From Desulfocapsaceae bacterium (lineage in GTDB: Bacteria; Desulfobacterota; Desulfobulbia; Desulfobulbales; Desulfocapsaceae): a DNA stretch of 37,438 nucleotides. This document shows positions 1 through 8,198 of this stretch, piece by piece. The notes beneath the pieces are model-generated. The model was not told the origin of the DNA. It worked only from the letters and a program-made list of their open reading frames with translations, and made no database searches. The position numbers were made by a program, and so were the translations under genes. The stretch spans positions 1-37,438 of the forward strand of contig JAQVER010000038.1 in assembly GCA_028697885.1 (NCBI GenBank), read 5' to 3'. Within the stretch, counting starts at the first letter, position 1; every line of letters begins with the position of its first letter.

Positions 1-77
1 CATTTAGATCTGGATAATTATTTGATAGGTCAAGATCTTGATTCATCAAAGAACTATTTCAGGTCAACTGAATGTGG

Positions 78-1001
78 TTACAAGAAGTAGAGATTTCTGT
101 TCCTGCTGTCCATCACTGATTCGGCTCCATGGGGCAGGGTCATGTTCTCTGGCCCATGGCCAACAGGAAATCCACCCCAGACAGGGATCTGGGTATCAGC
201 GGTGAGCTGCAGCACCCGGTACCAGATCGTTTCATGAAGACGGATTTTCTCATTTGTCTCCATGTCATTATTATATGAGAAATCGCCAAGGATGATTCCC
301 GCAATCTGCTGCAGCTTTCCGGCCAGCCACAGCTGGGTCAGCAGGCGGTCAATCCGATAGAGCGGTTCGCCCACATCTTCCAGAAAAAGAATTTTTCCTT
401 TAAAATGAGGCTCAAAGGGGGTGCCCAGCAGGGTGAGCAGGGTGCTCAGGTTGCCGCCGAGCAATTGGCCTCTGGCCTCGTCATCACCTCTCAGGACCTC
501 AACCCCTCTCAGCTGCAGGGGGACACGCCAGTTTCCGCTCAGGCATTGATGAAAACGCTCAAGGGTGTCTTTGCTGCTCTTTGCCAGAGAGCAAAGGGTC
601 GGCCCATGCAGGGAGATAAGGCTGGTTTGTTGACTGAAGAAGTTGTGCAGTACGGTGATATCGGAAAACCCGATCAGCATCTTCGGCTTTTTGCGTACCT
701 GCTCCAGATCGATCATTCCCGCCATGCGCAGGCAGCCATAACCGCCCCGCAAGGCCAAAAGTCCAGAGATCTCATCGTCAGCCCACATCCTGTTCAATTC
801 GTCAGCCCTGTTGGCATCGGTGTCGGCCAGATATCCGGTTCCTGGCCAGAGTTCACGGGGAAATCTCGGTTCGAATCCCATCTCTGTGAGCAGTCTGATG
901 CCGGTGTTGAACTCATTCTGGTCACGAAGTTGTCCGGCAGGCGCAATAATACCGATAATGGCACCAGGTTTGAGTGGGGCAGGGGCGTGTTGTTCAATCA
1001 T
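78..1001 (-). CDS. ldcA: LD-carboxypeptidase (peptidase family S66)
   Basis: This cytoplasmic serine peptidase family cleaves the terminal D-Ala from murein tetrapeptides (L,D bond) during peptidoglycan recycling. The protein shows the family landmarks in order: an N-terminal IIGIIAPAG strand, RGGYGCLR, the nucleophile elbow IGFSDIT (Ser), FLEDVGEPLYRID (catalytic Glu) and GFPVGHGPEN (catalytic His). I chose the ATG at 1001 (307 aa, the usual family length). It overlaps the stop of the upstream pantothenate kinase gene in ATGATTGA, which suggests translational coupling. A longer form from 1037 (319 aa) is possible; neither start has a convincing Shine-Dalgarno. The family call is firm; the exact substrate is inferred from family knowledge. 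Confidence 0.9.
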   Translation of the reverse strand: MIEQHAPAPLKPGAIIGIIAPAGQLRDQNEFNTGIRLLTEMGFEPRFPRELWPGTGYLADTDANRADELNRMWADDEISGLLALRGGYGCLRMAGMIDLEQVRKKPKMLIGFSDITVLHNFFSQQTSLISLHGPTLCSLAKSSKDTLERFHQCLSGNWRVPLQLRGVEVLRGDDEARGQLLGGNLSTLLTLLGTPFEPHFKGKILFLEDVGEPLYRIDRLLTQLWLAGKLQQIAGIILGDFSYNNDMETNEKIRLHETIWYRVLQLTADTQIPVWGGFPVGHGPENMTLPHGAESVMDSRNRNLYFL

Positions 1002-1797
1002 TTTTCTGTTGCTGGCTGTGGAGAAAATGGAGACCATTCAGGGTGAGCAGGGGCTCAAGCTCGTCGATGGATTGGGCATAAGGGGCGATGAGATGAGCCA
1101 TACCGCCGGTGGCGATGACCTTCAGCTCACCATCAGAGCCGCCCATTTCCAGACTAATTTTTTGGGTCATTCCATCCACAAGAGAGCCATAGCCATGGAG
1201 AATACCGCTTTTCATGGCCTGGACGGTATTGGTGCCGATGACCTTTTCCGGTCCGACACTGACATCAATACGCGGTAACTTGGCGGTACGAGAGGAAAGA
1301 GCATCGAGTGCGATAGCAACCCCGGGGAGAATGGCGCCGCCAAGATATTCGCCTTCAGCCGAGACACAGTCGAAGGTGATCGCCGTACCAAAATCAATAA
1401 TCACCAGATTGCAGCGATATTTTTGCCAGGCGGCAATGGCATTGACCAAGCGATCCGCGCCTACTTCATCAGGATTGTCTGTTTTGATGTGGATACTTTT
1501 CTTTATATTTTCTGCTGATATCAGAAGGGGAGGGCTCTCCAGATTGGCTGACAGATACTTCCGGCAATAAGAGCTCCATGATGTTTCCAGGCTAGGGACC
1601 ACACTGGCGATAATGATCCCGTTAATCGCACTTGTATCGACTCCTATCATGGAGAAGAGGCCATAACAGTGGATGGCCAGTTCGTCGTCGGTGCGCTCCC
1701 TGTCTGACTTGAAGCGCCATTGGCCGATAAGCTGATCGTCTTTGAAGAGTCCAATGACTGTATGTGAGTTTCCAATATCAATTGCCAGAAGCATCAT
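994..1797 (-). CDS. coaX: Type III pantothenate kinase
   Basis: Catalyses the first step of coenzyme A synthesis, ATP-dependent phosphorylation of pantothenate, in the cytoplasm. Recognised by the acetate-kinase/hsp70-fold motifs of CoaX: DIGNSHTVIGLF at the N terminus (phosphate binding), GADRLVNAIAA (pantothenate side) and IDFGTAITFD (second phosphate loop). The ATG at 1797 (MMLLAIDIGNS) is preferred over the one at 1815 because AAGGGA lies directly upstream and because family members start just before the DIGN motif. About 267 aa, normal length. It is the upstream partner of ldcA, with an 8-base stop/start overlap, and is divergent from cutA. Confidence 0.93.
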   Translation of the reverse strand: MMLLAIDIGNSHTVIGLFKDDQLIGQWRFKSDRERTDDELAIHCYGLFSMIGVDTSAINGIIIASVVPSLETSWSSYCRKYLSANLESPPLLISAENIKKSIHIKTDNPDEVGADRLVNAIAAWQKYRCNLVIIDFGTAITFDCVSAEGEYLGGAILPGVAIALDALSSRTAKLPRIDVSVGPEKVIGTNTVQAMKSGILHGYGSLVDGMTQKISLEMGGSDGELKVIATGGMAHLIAPYAQSIDELEPLLTLNGLHFLHSQQQKND

Positions 1798-1840
1798 TTT
1801 CCCTTGGCCTGCCATTTGTTTTTCTTGTCCTTTCTTTGTA

Positions 1841-1869
1841 TTGCCTGCTAGATTAAATTATTCTACTAT
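1841..1869 (+). promoter_or_regulatory. Putative sigma-70 promoter for cutA
   Basis: A TTGCCT box at 1841-1846 and a TACTAT box at 1864-1869 are separated by 17 bases. They lie in the divergent coaX/cutA spacer, about 58 bases before the cutA start used here. Prediction from consensus match and position only. Confidence 0.4.
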
Positions 1870-1926
1870 CGGAAAAAAAGAAAGCGATCATACGGGATGA
1901 AGATTAAAAAATTTTGGGGTTATTCT

Positions 1927-2247
1927 ATGTCTATTCCGCTGCTGATTACCACGACCTTTGAGAGTCGTGTCGATGCTGAAAAGATGGCCACCATGCTTCT
2001 TGAAAAAAGGCTTATTGCCTGTGCCCAGATTTCAAACTCTGTCAGCAGTCATTATTGGTGGCAGGGTAACATCGTCTCATCACAAGAATACGTTCTGGTG
2101 ATGAAGAGTGACAAATCCCTGTATATGAATCTGGAGCAGGTCATCCGGGAATTTCATCCCTATGAAACGCCGGAGATTATTGCTACGACCATTACTCATT
2201 TGAGTGCGGAGTACCGGCAATGGCTGGAAAAGGAACTGCGGATATGA
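1927..2247 (+). CDS. cutA: CutA family divalent-cation tolerance protein
   Basis: Small trimeric CutA1-type protein of the PII-like fold. The family binds divalent cations such as copper and has been linked to metal tolerance, though its exact role is unclear. Diagnostic features are LLITTTFESRVDAEKMA, LIACAQI, the WWQGNI strand, EYVLVMKS and the HPYETPEIIA signature near the C terminus. The start at 1927 gives 106 aa, the usual CutA length. The upstream ATG at 1897 would add ten residues not typical of the family. The stop overlaps the start of the downstream cysteine-rich gene (ATGA), so the two are probably co-translated. Confidence 0.9.
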   Translation: MSIPLLITTTFESRVDAEKMATMLLEKRLIACAQISNSVSSHYWWQGNIVSSQEYVLVMKSDKSLYMNLEQVIREFHPYETPEIIATTITHLSAEYRQWLEKELRI

Positions 2248-2453
2248 GCGAAAAAAAGAGTGAAGGATCTGGCTACCGGAAGAGAAAACTTGGCGAATAT
2301 CAATGCCATTGCTGCAAAGAGAATAAGCCTTATTGTCTGAGCTGTCCCTGTGGATTTATGATCTGCGAGGCCTGTTTTCAGGAAAATTTATGGGGAATCA
2401 GCAATGGACCGACCTGGATATGCCCTGATTGTGAGCGCATCCGCATGACATGA
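2244..2453 (+). CDS. Ten-cysteine zinc-ribbon-like mini-protein
   Basis: A 69-aa protein with ten cysteines arranged as CHCC, CLSCPC, CEAC and CPDC. This looks like two knuckles or a double zinc ribbon and probably binds zinc or an Fe-S cluster. I do not recognise a named family. The start at 2244 overlaps the cutA stop by four bases (ATGA), which points to translational coupling; a start at 2220 inside cutA is less likely. Lys/Arg-rich at the N terminus, no signal peptide, so probably cytoplasmic. Pairing with CutA suggests a metal-related role, which is inference only. The gene ends 31 bases before the convergent PilZ gene. Confidence 0.7.
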   Translation: MSEKKSEGSGYRKRKLGEYQCHCCKENKPYCLSCPCGFMICEACFQENLWGISNGPTWICPDCERIRMT

Positions 2454-2484
2454 TATATTTATCATGCATGTTAATCGTCGGTTG

Positions 2485-3417
2485 TTAACGTATCAGGTCA
2501 ATACCAAGTTCTTCTGATTTGAGTGTTAACTCCTGCAAGTGGGTCCGTTGAATCGTTGCCACAAGGGTTTCGATACTGGCGGCCAGTGCCCTGGTTGTCA
2601 GTTCAAACTCCACCCCGCAGCGGAACTCAGTCCCTCCTTTTCCTCGTATTTTTGAGACATGCCGGACAATTCCAGTGACCGTGGTATATGAAATTTCATC
2701 AAGGACAAATTGCAAGGACCGAGACTCTCCATTAGTAAAAAACTGCTGTTCCTCTTTCTTGATCAGAAAAGACATGCCATCTGCACTTACTTCAACTGCC
2801 CTGCAATACATTTCAGGTGTTTTCGTTTTTCCGGCAACTATAACGAGAAGATTAAGTGTGTTTGGCACCTTGGCCCTGAATGCCCGGACCCCAGGAACCA
2901 TTCTGCCAATCACCGGATATGAAATCCGTAAAACCGGCAGCTCGCGAACGAAAATCATTTCTTCAAAATAGGCTCCCAGTTCCAGGGCATATTTACTGGT
3001 AAAAAGACGTAGAAGTACCTTCTCGCTGTTGCGGATATGCATGTTGCCCATGCCGGGTTCCAGCGGCAGTGAGATAACACGGGTCATCTCTTTCAAGTAA
3101 TCGCCGCTTTTATAGTCAGGCTCTTTCACGACTAGCTCGCCATCCTCCTCCACCTCCTCAAGGTCCGGGGTATGATCGTGAATTCGGCTGAAATATACTC
3201 TAGGAATTCCATTCAGTTCAACTTCCACTATCTTGTCATCAAAAAAAGCTGTTTGAAGATAAGGCAGGACATCTTCGCCCTTGACGAGTATCTCTCTCAT
3301 GTCCAGACCTTCTTCTACAGATTGCAAAGTGTAATTAGGGGAGTGATGCGGAAAAAAAAGTGCAAGTTTGTTCAGAATATTCTGCAGATATGCTTTCTTC
3401 TGTTCATTGTCATTCAT
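2485..3417 (-). CDS. PilZ domain protein, YcgR-like
   Basis: A 310-aa protein with a C-terminal PilZ-type barrel. The Arg-containing loop VRAFRAKVP lies at about residues 177-185 and the second motif EVSADGMSF at about 209-217, matching the RxxxR and D/NxSxxG pattern that binds cyclic di-GMP. The first motif is imperfect (only R178 and R181 are evident). Residues 1-160 form an N-terminal beta-rich region like the YcgR_2/PilZN domains. By family analogy it would couple c-di-GMP to motility or surface behaviour. It is convergent with the cutA pair and has no obvious operon partner. The c-di-GMP role is family knowledge, not shown here. Confidence 0.75.
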   Translation of the reverse strand: MNDNEQKKAYLQNILNKLALFFPHHSPNYTLQSVEEGLDMREILVKGEDVLPYLQTAFFDDKIVEVELNGIPRVYFSRIHDHTPDLEEVEEDGELVVKEPDYKSGDYLKEMTRVISLPLEPGMGNMHIRNSEKVLLRLFTSKYALELGAYFEEMIFVRELPVLRISYPVIGRMVPGVRAFRAKVPNTLNLLVIVAGKTKTPEMYCRAVEVSADGMSFLIKKEEQQFFTNGESRSLQFVLDEISYTTVTGIVRHVSKIRGKGGTEFRCGVEFELTTRALAASIETLVATIQRTHLQELTLKSEELGIDLIR

Positions 3418-3845
3418 GTTTTTTGTTCATCAAAAAGATAGATGCAATGGAGGTTGGGATTATATGTTAATTTGCGCAGCACCAAATAAATCCATCCCAT
3501 CCCTTGTGGGTGGAGGATTGCGTGTAGAATTATCAACAAAGAGTATCTCTTTTTTCTCATTATCGAAGAGATGCTTGTATTTTACCTCAGCTAACGCTAA
3601 ACGAACCAAAAATATTACAAGACCCAACAGGAGAGTGGGGAATATCAATTCATTATCAGCTCTGTTATTAATGATTTTCTAAAAAAATATGTTTATCATT
3701 TAATTACCTGTTTTAAGAAATCAGGTCAATGTTAATAAAGCTAAAAACAATTGTTGAACACATTGATCCTATCTGCTTCGGTTTAAGAGGATATTGGAAT
3801 TGATTTTCTGTCTTTTTTCTCAGGAGATGTGTAGTAATTATAGCG
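3418..3845. other. Intergenic stretch with no firm gene
   Basis: AT-rich spacer between the PilZ gene and the Hsp20 terminator. A minus-strand reading frame near 3460-3675 would encode one hydrophobic segment (LLLGLVIFLVRLALA) and a polar tail, but it has only TTG or ATT as possible starts and no Shine-Dalgarno. I treat it as unsupported or a possible relic. Nothing else recognisable was seen. Confidence 0.4.
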
Positions 3846-3898
3846 CAAAGCAAAAAAGCTGGAGAAACTCATGTGAGTCTTCCAGCTTTTTTGCTTTG
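3846..3898 (-). terminator. Hairpin terminator downstream of hsp20
   Basis: A perfect 18-base inverted repeat (CAAAGCAAAAAAGCTGGA and its complement) encloses a 17-base loop. It ends 15 bases beyond the Hsp20 stop. Runs of A and T in both arms would let it work in either direction. Confidence 0.75.
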
Positions 3899-3913
3899 TG
3901 AAAACTTCTCTTT

Positions 3914-4369
3914 TTATTTTATTTCAATCTGGGCGACCTTTTTTGCGGCTTTTTTTGATTTAGGAAGAGTAAGGGTCAGCACCCCATCCTTAAAATTTGC
4001 CTCAATTTTATCATTCTCTACGTCTACCGGCAATCTTAACGCCCGATAAAAGGAACCACTCCGACGTTCGATGGAGTGGTAATGCTTGTCTTTTGATTCC
4101 TTTACCTCTTTTTTCTCACCTTTGATGGTCAGAAGATCACCATCCAGCGAGACATTAATATCTTTTTTGTCCATGCCCGGCAGGTCAGCCACAACCTCAA
4201 GGGCCTTGTCAGTCTCACTGACATCAAGACGGGGACTCCATTTCAGATCGACATTCTCACCCAGATTGTGGAAAGGGAAGTCGTACCACATCTTTTGGAG
4301 CATATCGTCCATCTCTGAAAAAACACTTGGCACTTCAGTGCGACGCTTAAATGGCAATAAATCAAACAT
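3914..4369 (-). CDS. Small heat shock protein, Hsp20/alpha-crystallin family
   Basis: ATP-independent holdase chaperone of 151 aa. The alpha-crystallin domain runs from about residue 45 to 140: WSPRLDVSETDKALEVVADL, the PGMDKKDINV loop, LTIKGEKK, and the conserved A-x-x-x-x-G-V-L motif as ANFKDGVLTLTLPK. A short C-terminal extension follows. An excellent AGGAGG Shine-Dalgarno eight bases before the ATG fixes the start. Upstream is a 10-base inverted repeat (4402-4427) that may be an operator, and downstream a strong terminator, so it is probably a single-gene unit. No CIRCE element or clear sigma-32 promoter was seen. Confidence 0.93.
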   Translation of the reverse strand: MFDLLPFKRRTEVPSVFSEMDDMLQKMWYDFPFHNLGENVDLKWSPRLDVSETDKALEVVADLPGMDKKDINVSLDGDLLTIKGEKKEVKESKDKHYHSIERRSGSFYRALRLPVDVENDKIEANFKDGVLTLTLPKSKKAAKKVAQIEIK

Positions 4370-4401
4370 GGTATATACCTCCTGATAAAGATGAATATTA
4401 A

Positions 4402-4427
4402 AGTATAACTGAACAGGCAGTTATACT
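4402..4427. promoter_or_regulatory. Inverted repeat upstream of hsp20, candidate operator
   Basis: AGTATAACTG and CAGTTATACT form a perfect 10-base inverted repeat around a 6-base spacer, 33 bases before the Hsp20 start. TATAAC/TTATAC within the arms could double as a -10 region. It does not match CIRCE. A regulator-binding site is inference. Confidence 0.4.
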
Positions 4428-4534
4428 GTTGAGCCACTTTTCATGGCTTTCGTCCAATATCGTTTGAGTTTTTGCTCATTTACATCAATAAAAGCAACAT
4501 TTGAATGGTCTGTGAAGTGGACGGCCACGATAAC

Positions 4535-4723
4535 TTAGCGGAGGCTCATGCAGTCGTCACGCCAGCAGCAATCCAGTTGGAGGCAAGAGCCAGAGGCCTC
4601 TTGTTGAAAGCAAGGGGAGTTTCCTTCCTTGGCCTGAATGGCCCATATCAGTTCGCTTTTTTTCATCTTGCCGGCCTTGATCCCCATTGCCGTTGCCAAT
4701 TTCTTGACTTCCTGTATCTTCAT
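4535..4723 (-). CDS. Rho-N/SAP-like mini-protein with Cys-rich tail
   Basis: A 62-aa protein whose first ~32 residues (KIQEVKKLATAMGIKAGKMK followed by KSELIWAIQ) match the helix-extended-helix Rho termination factor N-terminal/SAP-type domain, a small nucleic-acid-binding fold. The tail has four cysteines (NSPCF, GSCLQLDCCWRDDC), counting the adjacent pair, and could bind a metal. Similar mini-proteins are common in delta-type bacteria, from general recollection. The ATG at 4723 has GGAG nine bases upstream; a TTG directly before it is ignored. It lies about 165 bases upstream of the Hsp20 start in the same orientation. Function unknown; nucleic-acid binding is inferred from the fold. Confidence 0.75.
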   Translation of the reverse strand: MKIQEVKKLATAMGIKAGKMKKSELIWAIQAKEGNSPCFQQEASGSCLQLDCCWRDDCMSLR

Positions 4724-5226
4724 CAAATCCGCTCCCTTTGTTTATAGATTTGGAATAGAATTACAGGTCTCGGCCATGCCTTGATCCTGTGCGCTTGGTG
4801 ACTCTGGTAAAAACTGTTTAACTGGACGATACGAGCAAGCCTGTAACAGGATGCAAAACTAAGGTAAGAAGAGGCATCAATATAAATCAGCACTCCCCAC
4901 TTGGATTTATTTTTTTTACCTTTGCAACCCTCTGAATGCTGAATTCCAACCTTCGCCGTAATGACATTGTAAAATCATGCCATCACGCATCATCTCTTAG
5001 TGTTAGTCTATTATTAAATTACAAGTGAATGCAAGTACGCATAAGGGGGGGGGATTGCAGATATCAGCATCTGCAAATATAGCAGATCTGCTTGTTTTGA
5101 CGATATTTTTTTTCGTTTATTTCGCTGCAATTTTTTATGATTTTTTTTATCCGAAGAACATTGCGTTGATACCTATAGAAAGCTGGTAATCTTGTTGGAA
5201 CTCTTTTGCTGGTTAGCGCTGATTGT
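4724..5226. other. Intergenic region, no gene recognised
   Basis: About 500 bases without a plausible coding frame. It contains a run of nine G (5045-5053), a short 6-base-stem hairpin and a 12-base palindrome AGCAGATCTGCT near 5079. No RNA family, promoter or repeat could be assigned with confidence. Confidence 0.4.
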
Positions 5227-5988
5227 TCAGGGTCGGTGATCAATCCCTGGCTCGAGCTTTCTTCCTACAGAGGCCGCGTACAAGATGGACTCTTCTTCAC
5301 CGTCAATCTGGAGAAGTTGATTGAGCTCGCTATCATAAAAGGCTCCTACGGGGCAGCCTCCGCAGGCCACGGCCTCGGCAGCTATCATAACACTCTGGCA
5401 AATTTGGCCGGCATCAAGGAGAATATAACGCATACCGCGGTCCCCATACTTACTCATAGCCCTTCTGAAGACTCCGGTCCAGAGAAAGACTACTGCAGCC
5501 TGGGATATGAATTTCTGATTCAGGCAGGCCTGAGCTACCTCTTCTGCTTTATCTTGGTCCGTTAACCTGTCGAGTGCGAAATGCTCCACATCAAAATGAT
5601 AGAGACCGGCAGCAAGTCCCTCGATAGAATGGGCACTGAGGTAGGTTTCAACAGGATAGAGGGCGCCGGCAGATGGCGTGGCACGAAAAAAATAGTTCCC
5701 GGCCTGGCCGGTAATCCCCTGTGAGGCCCAAAGCATAAAGGCAAGGTGTTCCAGGTTGAGTGGTTCCTTACTATATTTCCTTAAAGATCGACGGTTTTGC
5801 AGGAGCAGGGTGATCCGTTCCTCGTCAAGACTCCAGGTCCGGGGCAATGGTATACTGGTGATAGGTGAATAGCGTTTGAATGTCTCGACTCGGGCAATGG
5901 CTGGTCTTTGCAGATTCTGAATAGAAGTGCGGTCAAAACGGCTGTTCTCCAGATATTGAAAACCTCTAGTTTCCTTCAATTCAGGCAT
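5227..5988 (-). CDS. SagB-type nitroreductase-fold oxidoreductase
   Basis: A 253-aa FMN-dependent oxidoreductase of the nitroreductase superfamily, SagB/ThcOx subgroup. Visible landmarks are LLQNRRSLRKYS (FMN phosphate contact), ATPSAGALYPVE (the SagB-type motif), LYHFD, DAGQICQSVMIAAEA and the C-terminal GGCPVGAF. AAAGGAG lies seven bases before the ATG at 5988. SagB proteins oxidise azolines in thiazole/oxazole peptide synthesis, but no YcaO cyclodehydratase or precursor peptide lies nearby. A stand-alone redox role is therefore as likely. It follows rlmN by 88 bases on the same strand and may be co-transcribed. Confidence 0.85.
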   Translation of the reverse strand: MPELKETRGFQYLENSRFDRTSIQNLQRPAIARVETFKRYSPITSIPLPRTWSLDEERITLLLQNRRSLRKYSKEPLNLEHLAFMLWASQGITGQAGNYFFRATPSAGALYPVETYLSAHSIEGLAAGLYHFDVEHFALDRLTDQDKAEEVAQACLNQKFISQAAVVFLWTGVFRRAMSKYGDRGMRYILLDAGQICQSVMIAAEAVACGGCPVGAFYDSELNQLLQIDGEEESILYAASVGRKLEPGIDHRP

Positions 5989-6076
5989 TTTATTCTCCTT
6001 TCTGTCTACGGGCCGTTATGAAAGAACGAACGACATATTGGACTTATGGGACATTGTATAGAAATTCATTATACCA

Positions 6077-7174
6077 TTATTGCCCTGCCAGTACAGAGGT
6101 CGTTTGCTCCTGCTGCTTTCTTTCTTCTTTTTTGGCCAGTTGCCCGCAGGCGGCCGAGATATCCGTGCCCCGGCTGTTTCTGATAAAGACCGAGTAGTTG
6201 GCATCCATGAGGATCTTCTGGAAAGAAAGGATCCGGGGCATGGGGGTGCTCTTATAAGGGATTCCCGGAGACTCGTTGTAAGGAAGAAGGTTGATCTTGC
6301 AGGGGATGTCCCGTAATTTTCTGGCAAGTTCATGGGCGGCCGCGTCAGAGTCATTGATCCCCTTGAGCAGGATATATTCGAACATGATCCGTTTTCGTTT
6401 GGGCATGGGAAAATCGCGGCAGGCGGCGAGCAGTTCATCGAGCGGATAACGCTCATTAATCGGCATGAGTCTGCTGCGGGTGACGTCATCAATGGCATGG
6501 AGCGAGATGGCCAGATTGGCGTCGGAGTTTTCACCCAGAAGTCGCATTTTGGGGACGATTCCGCAGGTGGAGACCGTGATCCGACGGTTAGTGAGATCCA
6601 ATCCCCGTTGTTCTGTGAGGATGGAAAGGGCCTTGAGCAGATTCTCCAGATTGTTCAGCGGTTCACCCATGCCCATGAAGACCACATTCGTTACCTTGTC
6701 CGGGCCGATGCGTTCTGCTTCCGGCTGGGCCCGCAGGAAATCGCCCACCGCGCAGACCTGCCCCACGATCTCGGAGGGGGTCAGGTTGCGGATAAATCCC
6801 ATGGTGGCCGTGAGGCAGAAGGAACAGTTCATGGCGCAGCCAACCTGAGAGGAGACACAGAGGGTGTTGCGGTCCGGTTCCGGGATAAGGACCGTTTCGA
6901 TCATTTGTCCGTCGTCGAGGGTAAAGCCGAACTTGACGCAGCCATCGCTCGAACGCTCGAGGATGGGGTCTTCAAGATGGGAGATACGGGCGTTTTCTGT
7001 CAGCAAGTTACGGAACTCCTTGGCCAGATCCGTCATCTCGGAAAACTGTGAGATCCCGGGACGGTATAGCCAGGACATGATCTGACGGCCGCGGAATGCC
7101 GGCTGGCCCAGGGACTCCACATAGGCTACTATTTCATCCTGGGTCAGATTCCGCAGGTCGGTTTTGATTTTCAT
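6077..7174 (-). CDS. rlmN: Dual-specificity rRNA/tRNA adenine-C2 methyltransferase
   Basis: Radical SAM enzyme that methylates C2 of A2503 in 23S rRNA and A37 of some tRNAs. At 365 aa it is full length. It carries the CxxxCxxC cluster motif as CAMNCSFC, the N-terminal RGRQIMSWLYRPG helical domain, VFMGMGEPLNN, STCGIVPKM and the C-terminal IRNSRGTDISAACGQL, whose Cys is the catalytic methyl-carrier residue. The start is 13 bases after the stop of the upstream radical SAM gene, with a weak GAAGAGA Shine-Dalgarno. The two probably form an operon, perhaps with the SagB-type gene. Confidence 0.95.
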   Translation of the reverse strand: MKIKTDLRNLTQDEIVAYVESLGQPAFRGRQIMSWLYRPGISQFSEMTDLAKEFRNLLTENARISHLEDPILERSSDGCVKFGFTLDDGQMIETVLIPEPDRNTLCVSSQVGCAMNCSFCLTATMGFIRNLTPSEIVGQVCAVGDFLRAQPEAERIGPDKVTNVVFMGMGEPLNNLENLLKALSILTEQRGLDLTNRRITVSTCGIVPKMRLLGENSDANLAISLHAIDDVTRSRLMPINERYPLDELLAACRDFPMPKRKRIMFEYILLKGINDSDAAAHELARKLRDIPCKINLLPYNESPGIPYKSTPMPRILSFQKILMDANYSVFIRNSRGTDISAACGQLAKKEERKQQEQTTSVLAGQ

Positions 7175-7187
7175 TCTCTTCTTACGT

Positions 7188-8057
7188 TTATAAAGCTCTG
7201 TAAAATTCCGGGGTCAGGGCAATCTTGCCGCCCATGGCCTGATCAATGGTCGTCAGGATTGCATCCTTGTCACGTCCCAATCTTCCGGAGATGGGTAGAT
7301 AGTTTGAGGCATGATTGGCCATGAACTGCACCTTGTCACAATTTATAAAATTAACCATCTCTTTCAGTTCTTTCAACATGGAGAGGGCGTCGGGAAGTAA
7401 AAATGTACCGTTTTCAACCTGATTACCCAGCCTGGTGCCGGCCAAGGGCATAAGGGTCAAGGCTGCAATCTGGCGCGGGGCCATTTTCGACAAAACCCTT
7501 CCGCTCTGGCGCGCATGCTGCAGGCTTAGCTCTCTGCCCCCAAGACCGAGCAGTACCGTCACTGATAGAAAGATGCCGGCCTGTGCCACTTTTTGAGCGG
7601 CGCTGATCATGGAGGCCGCTGTTTCACCTTTTCTAACCCGGGTCAACACCTCATCGTCACCGCTTTCAAGTCCCATGTAGATGCGATCCAGTCCCAGATC
7701 TTTTAGTTCCTGAAGTTGTTCCAGGCTCTTGGAGCGGATGGCCTTGGCGTTACCATAGAGAGAAATACGCCGAACTTGGGGAAGTTCTGTCCTGATCTGG
7801 TGGAAAAGAGAAGTCAGCCGCTTCTGAGAAAGGATCAGGGCATCACCGTCCGCCAGAAAAACCTTCCGCTGACGGGTGCAGTAACGAGTGGCAAAGGAGA
7901 TATTCTCGGCAATTTCTTCGTCCGAGCGGATGCGGAACTGCTTGTCTTTGTAGGCGCCACAGAAGGTACAATGGTTATGGGAACAGCCAACCGTCACCTG
8001 GAGAATGATTGAATCTGCCTCACTGGGCGGACGAATGATATTTCCATCGTAGTTCAT
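7188..8057 (-). CDS. Radical SAM protein of unknown substrate
   Basis: A 289-aa radical SAM protein with an unusual cluster motif CSHNHCTFC (Cys-x4-Cys-x2-Cys) followed by GAYKDKQFR. This is typical of a HemN/Elp3-like subgroup of unassigned function. Other features are FLADGDAL, the GLESGDDEVL SAM-binding strand, VLLGLGG and LTLMPLAGTRLG. I chose the ATG at 8057 (MNYDGNIIRPPSEAD) because the family normally begins there; a GTG at 8099 would lengthen it by 14 residues. A REP-like hairpin lies just upstream. It precedes rlmN in the same orientation, which hints at RNA modification or cofactor work, but the substrate cannot be told from sequence. Confidence 0.85.
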   Translation of the reverse strand: MNYDGNIIRPPSEADSIILQVTVGCSHNHCTFCGAYKDKQFRIRSDEEIAENISFATRYCTRQRKVFLADGDALILSQKRLTSLFHQIRTELPQVRRISLYGNAKAIRSKSLEQLQELKDLGLDRIYMGLESGDDEVLTRVRKGETAASMISAAQKVAQAGIFLSVTVLLGLGGRELSLQHARQSGRVLSKMAPRQIAALTLMPLAGTRLGNQVENGTFLLPDALSMLKELKEMVNFINCDKVQFMANHASNYLPISGRLGRDKDAILTTIDQAMGGKIALTPEFYRAL

Positions 8058-8100
8058 AATGGCGTCGCCAAAAAGTCCAAATCCATCCTTGTCCAGCACT

Positions 8101-8160
8101 CTTCGTCACTGCGGCGTACCCAAAGGTACGCCGCGTTCCTCAGTATTGATGTGCTTCGTC
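8101..8160. repeat. REP-like palindromic element
   Basis: A perfect 10-base-stem hairpin (GCGGCGTACC, loop CAAA, GGTACGCCGC at 8111-8134) is flanked by a CTTCGTC direct repeat at 8101-8107 and about 8155-8161. The size, GC-rich stem and intergenic position resemble REP/RAYT-type dispersed elements. Only one copy is in the window, so repetitiveness is inferred. Confidence 0.5.
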
Positions 8161-8198
8161 TTTGGGCCTTTTGACTTAGCCATTTCCTAAGTGATTGT

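Noticed and set aside
3460..3648. Small minus-strand frame with one hydrophobic segment
   Set aside because: No ATG/GTG start and no Shine-Dalgarno; too short to separate from chance.
5079..5090. 12-base palindrome AGCAGATCTGCT
   Set aside because: Short palindromes are expected by chance in a spacer of this size, and no promoter or gene lies close by.
6332..7051. Plus-strand frame of 239 codons
   Set aside because: Antisense to rlmN, which carries clear catalytic motifs; the plus-strand translation has none.
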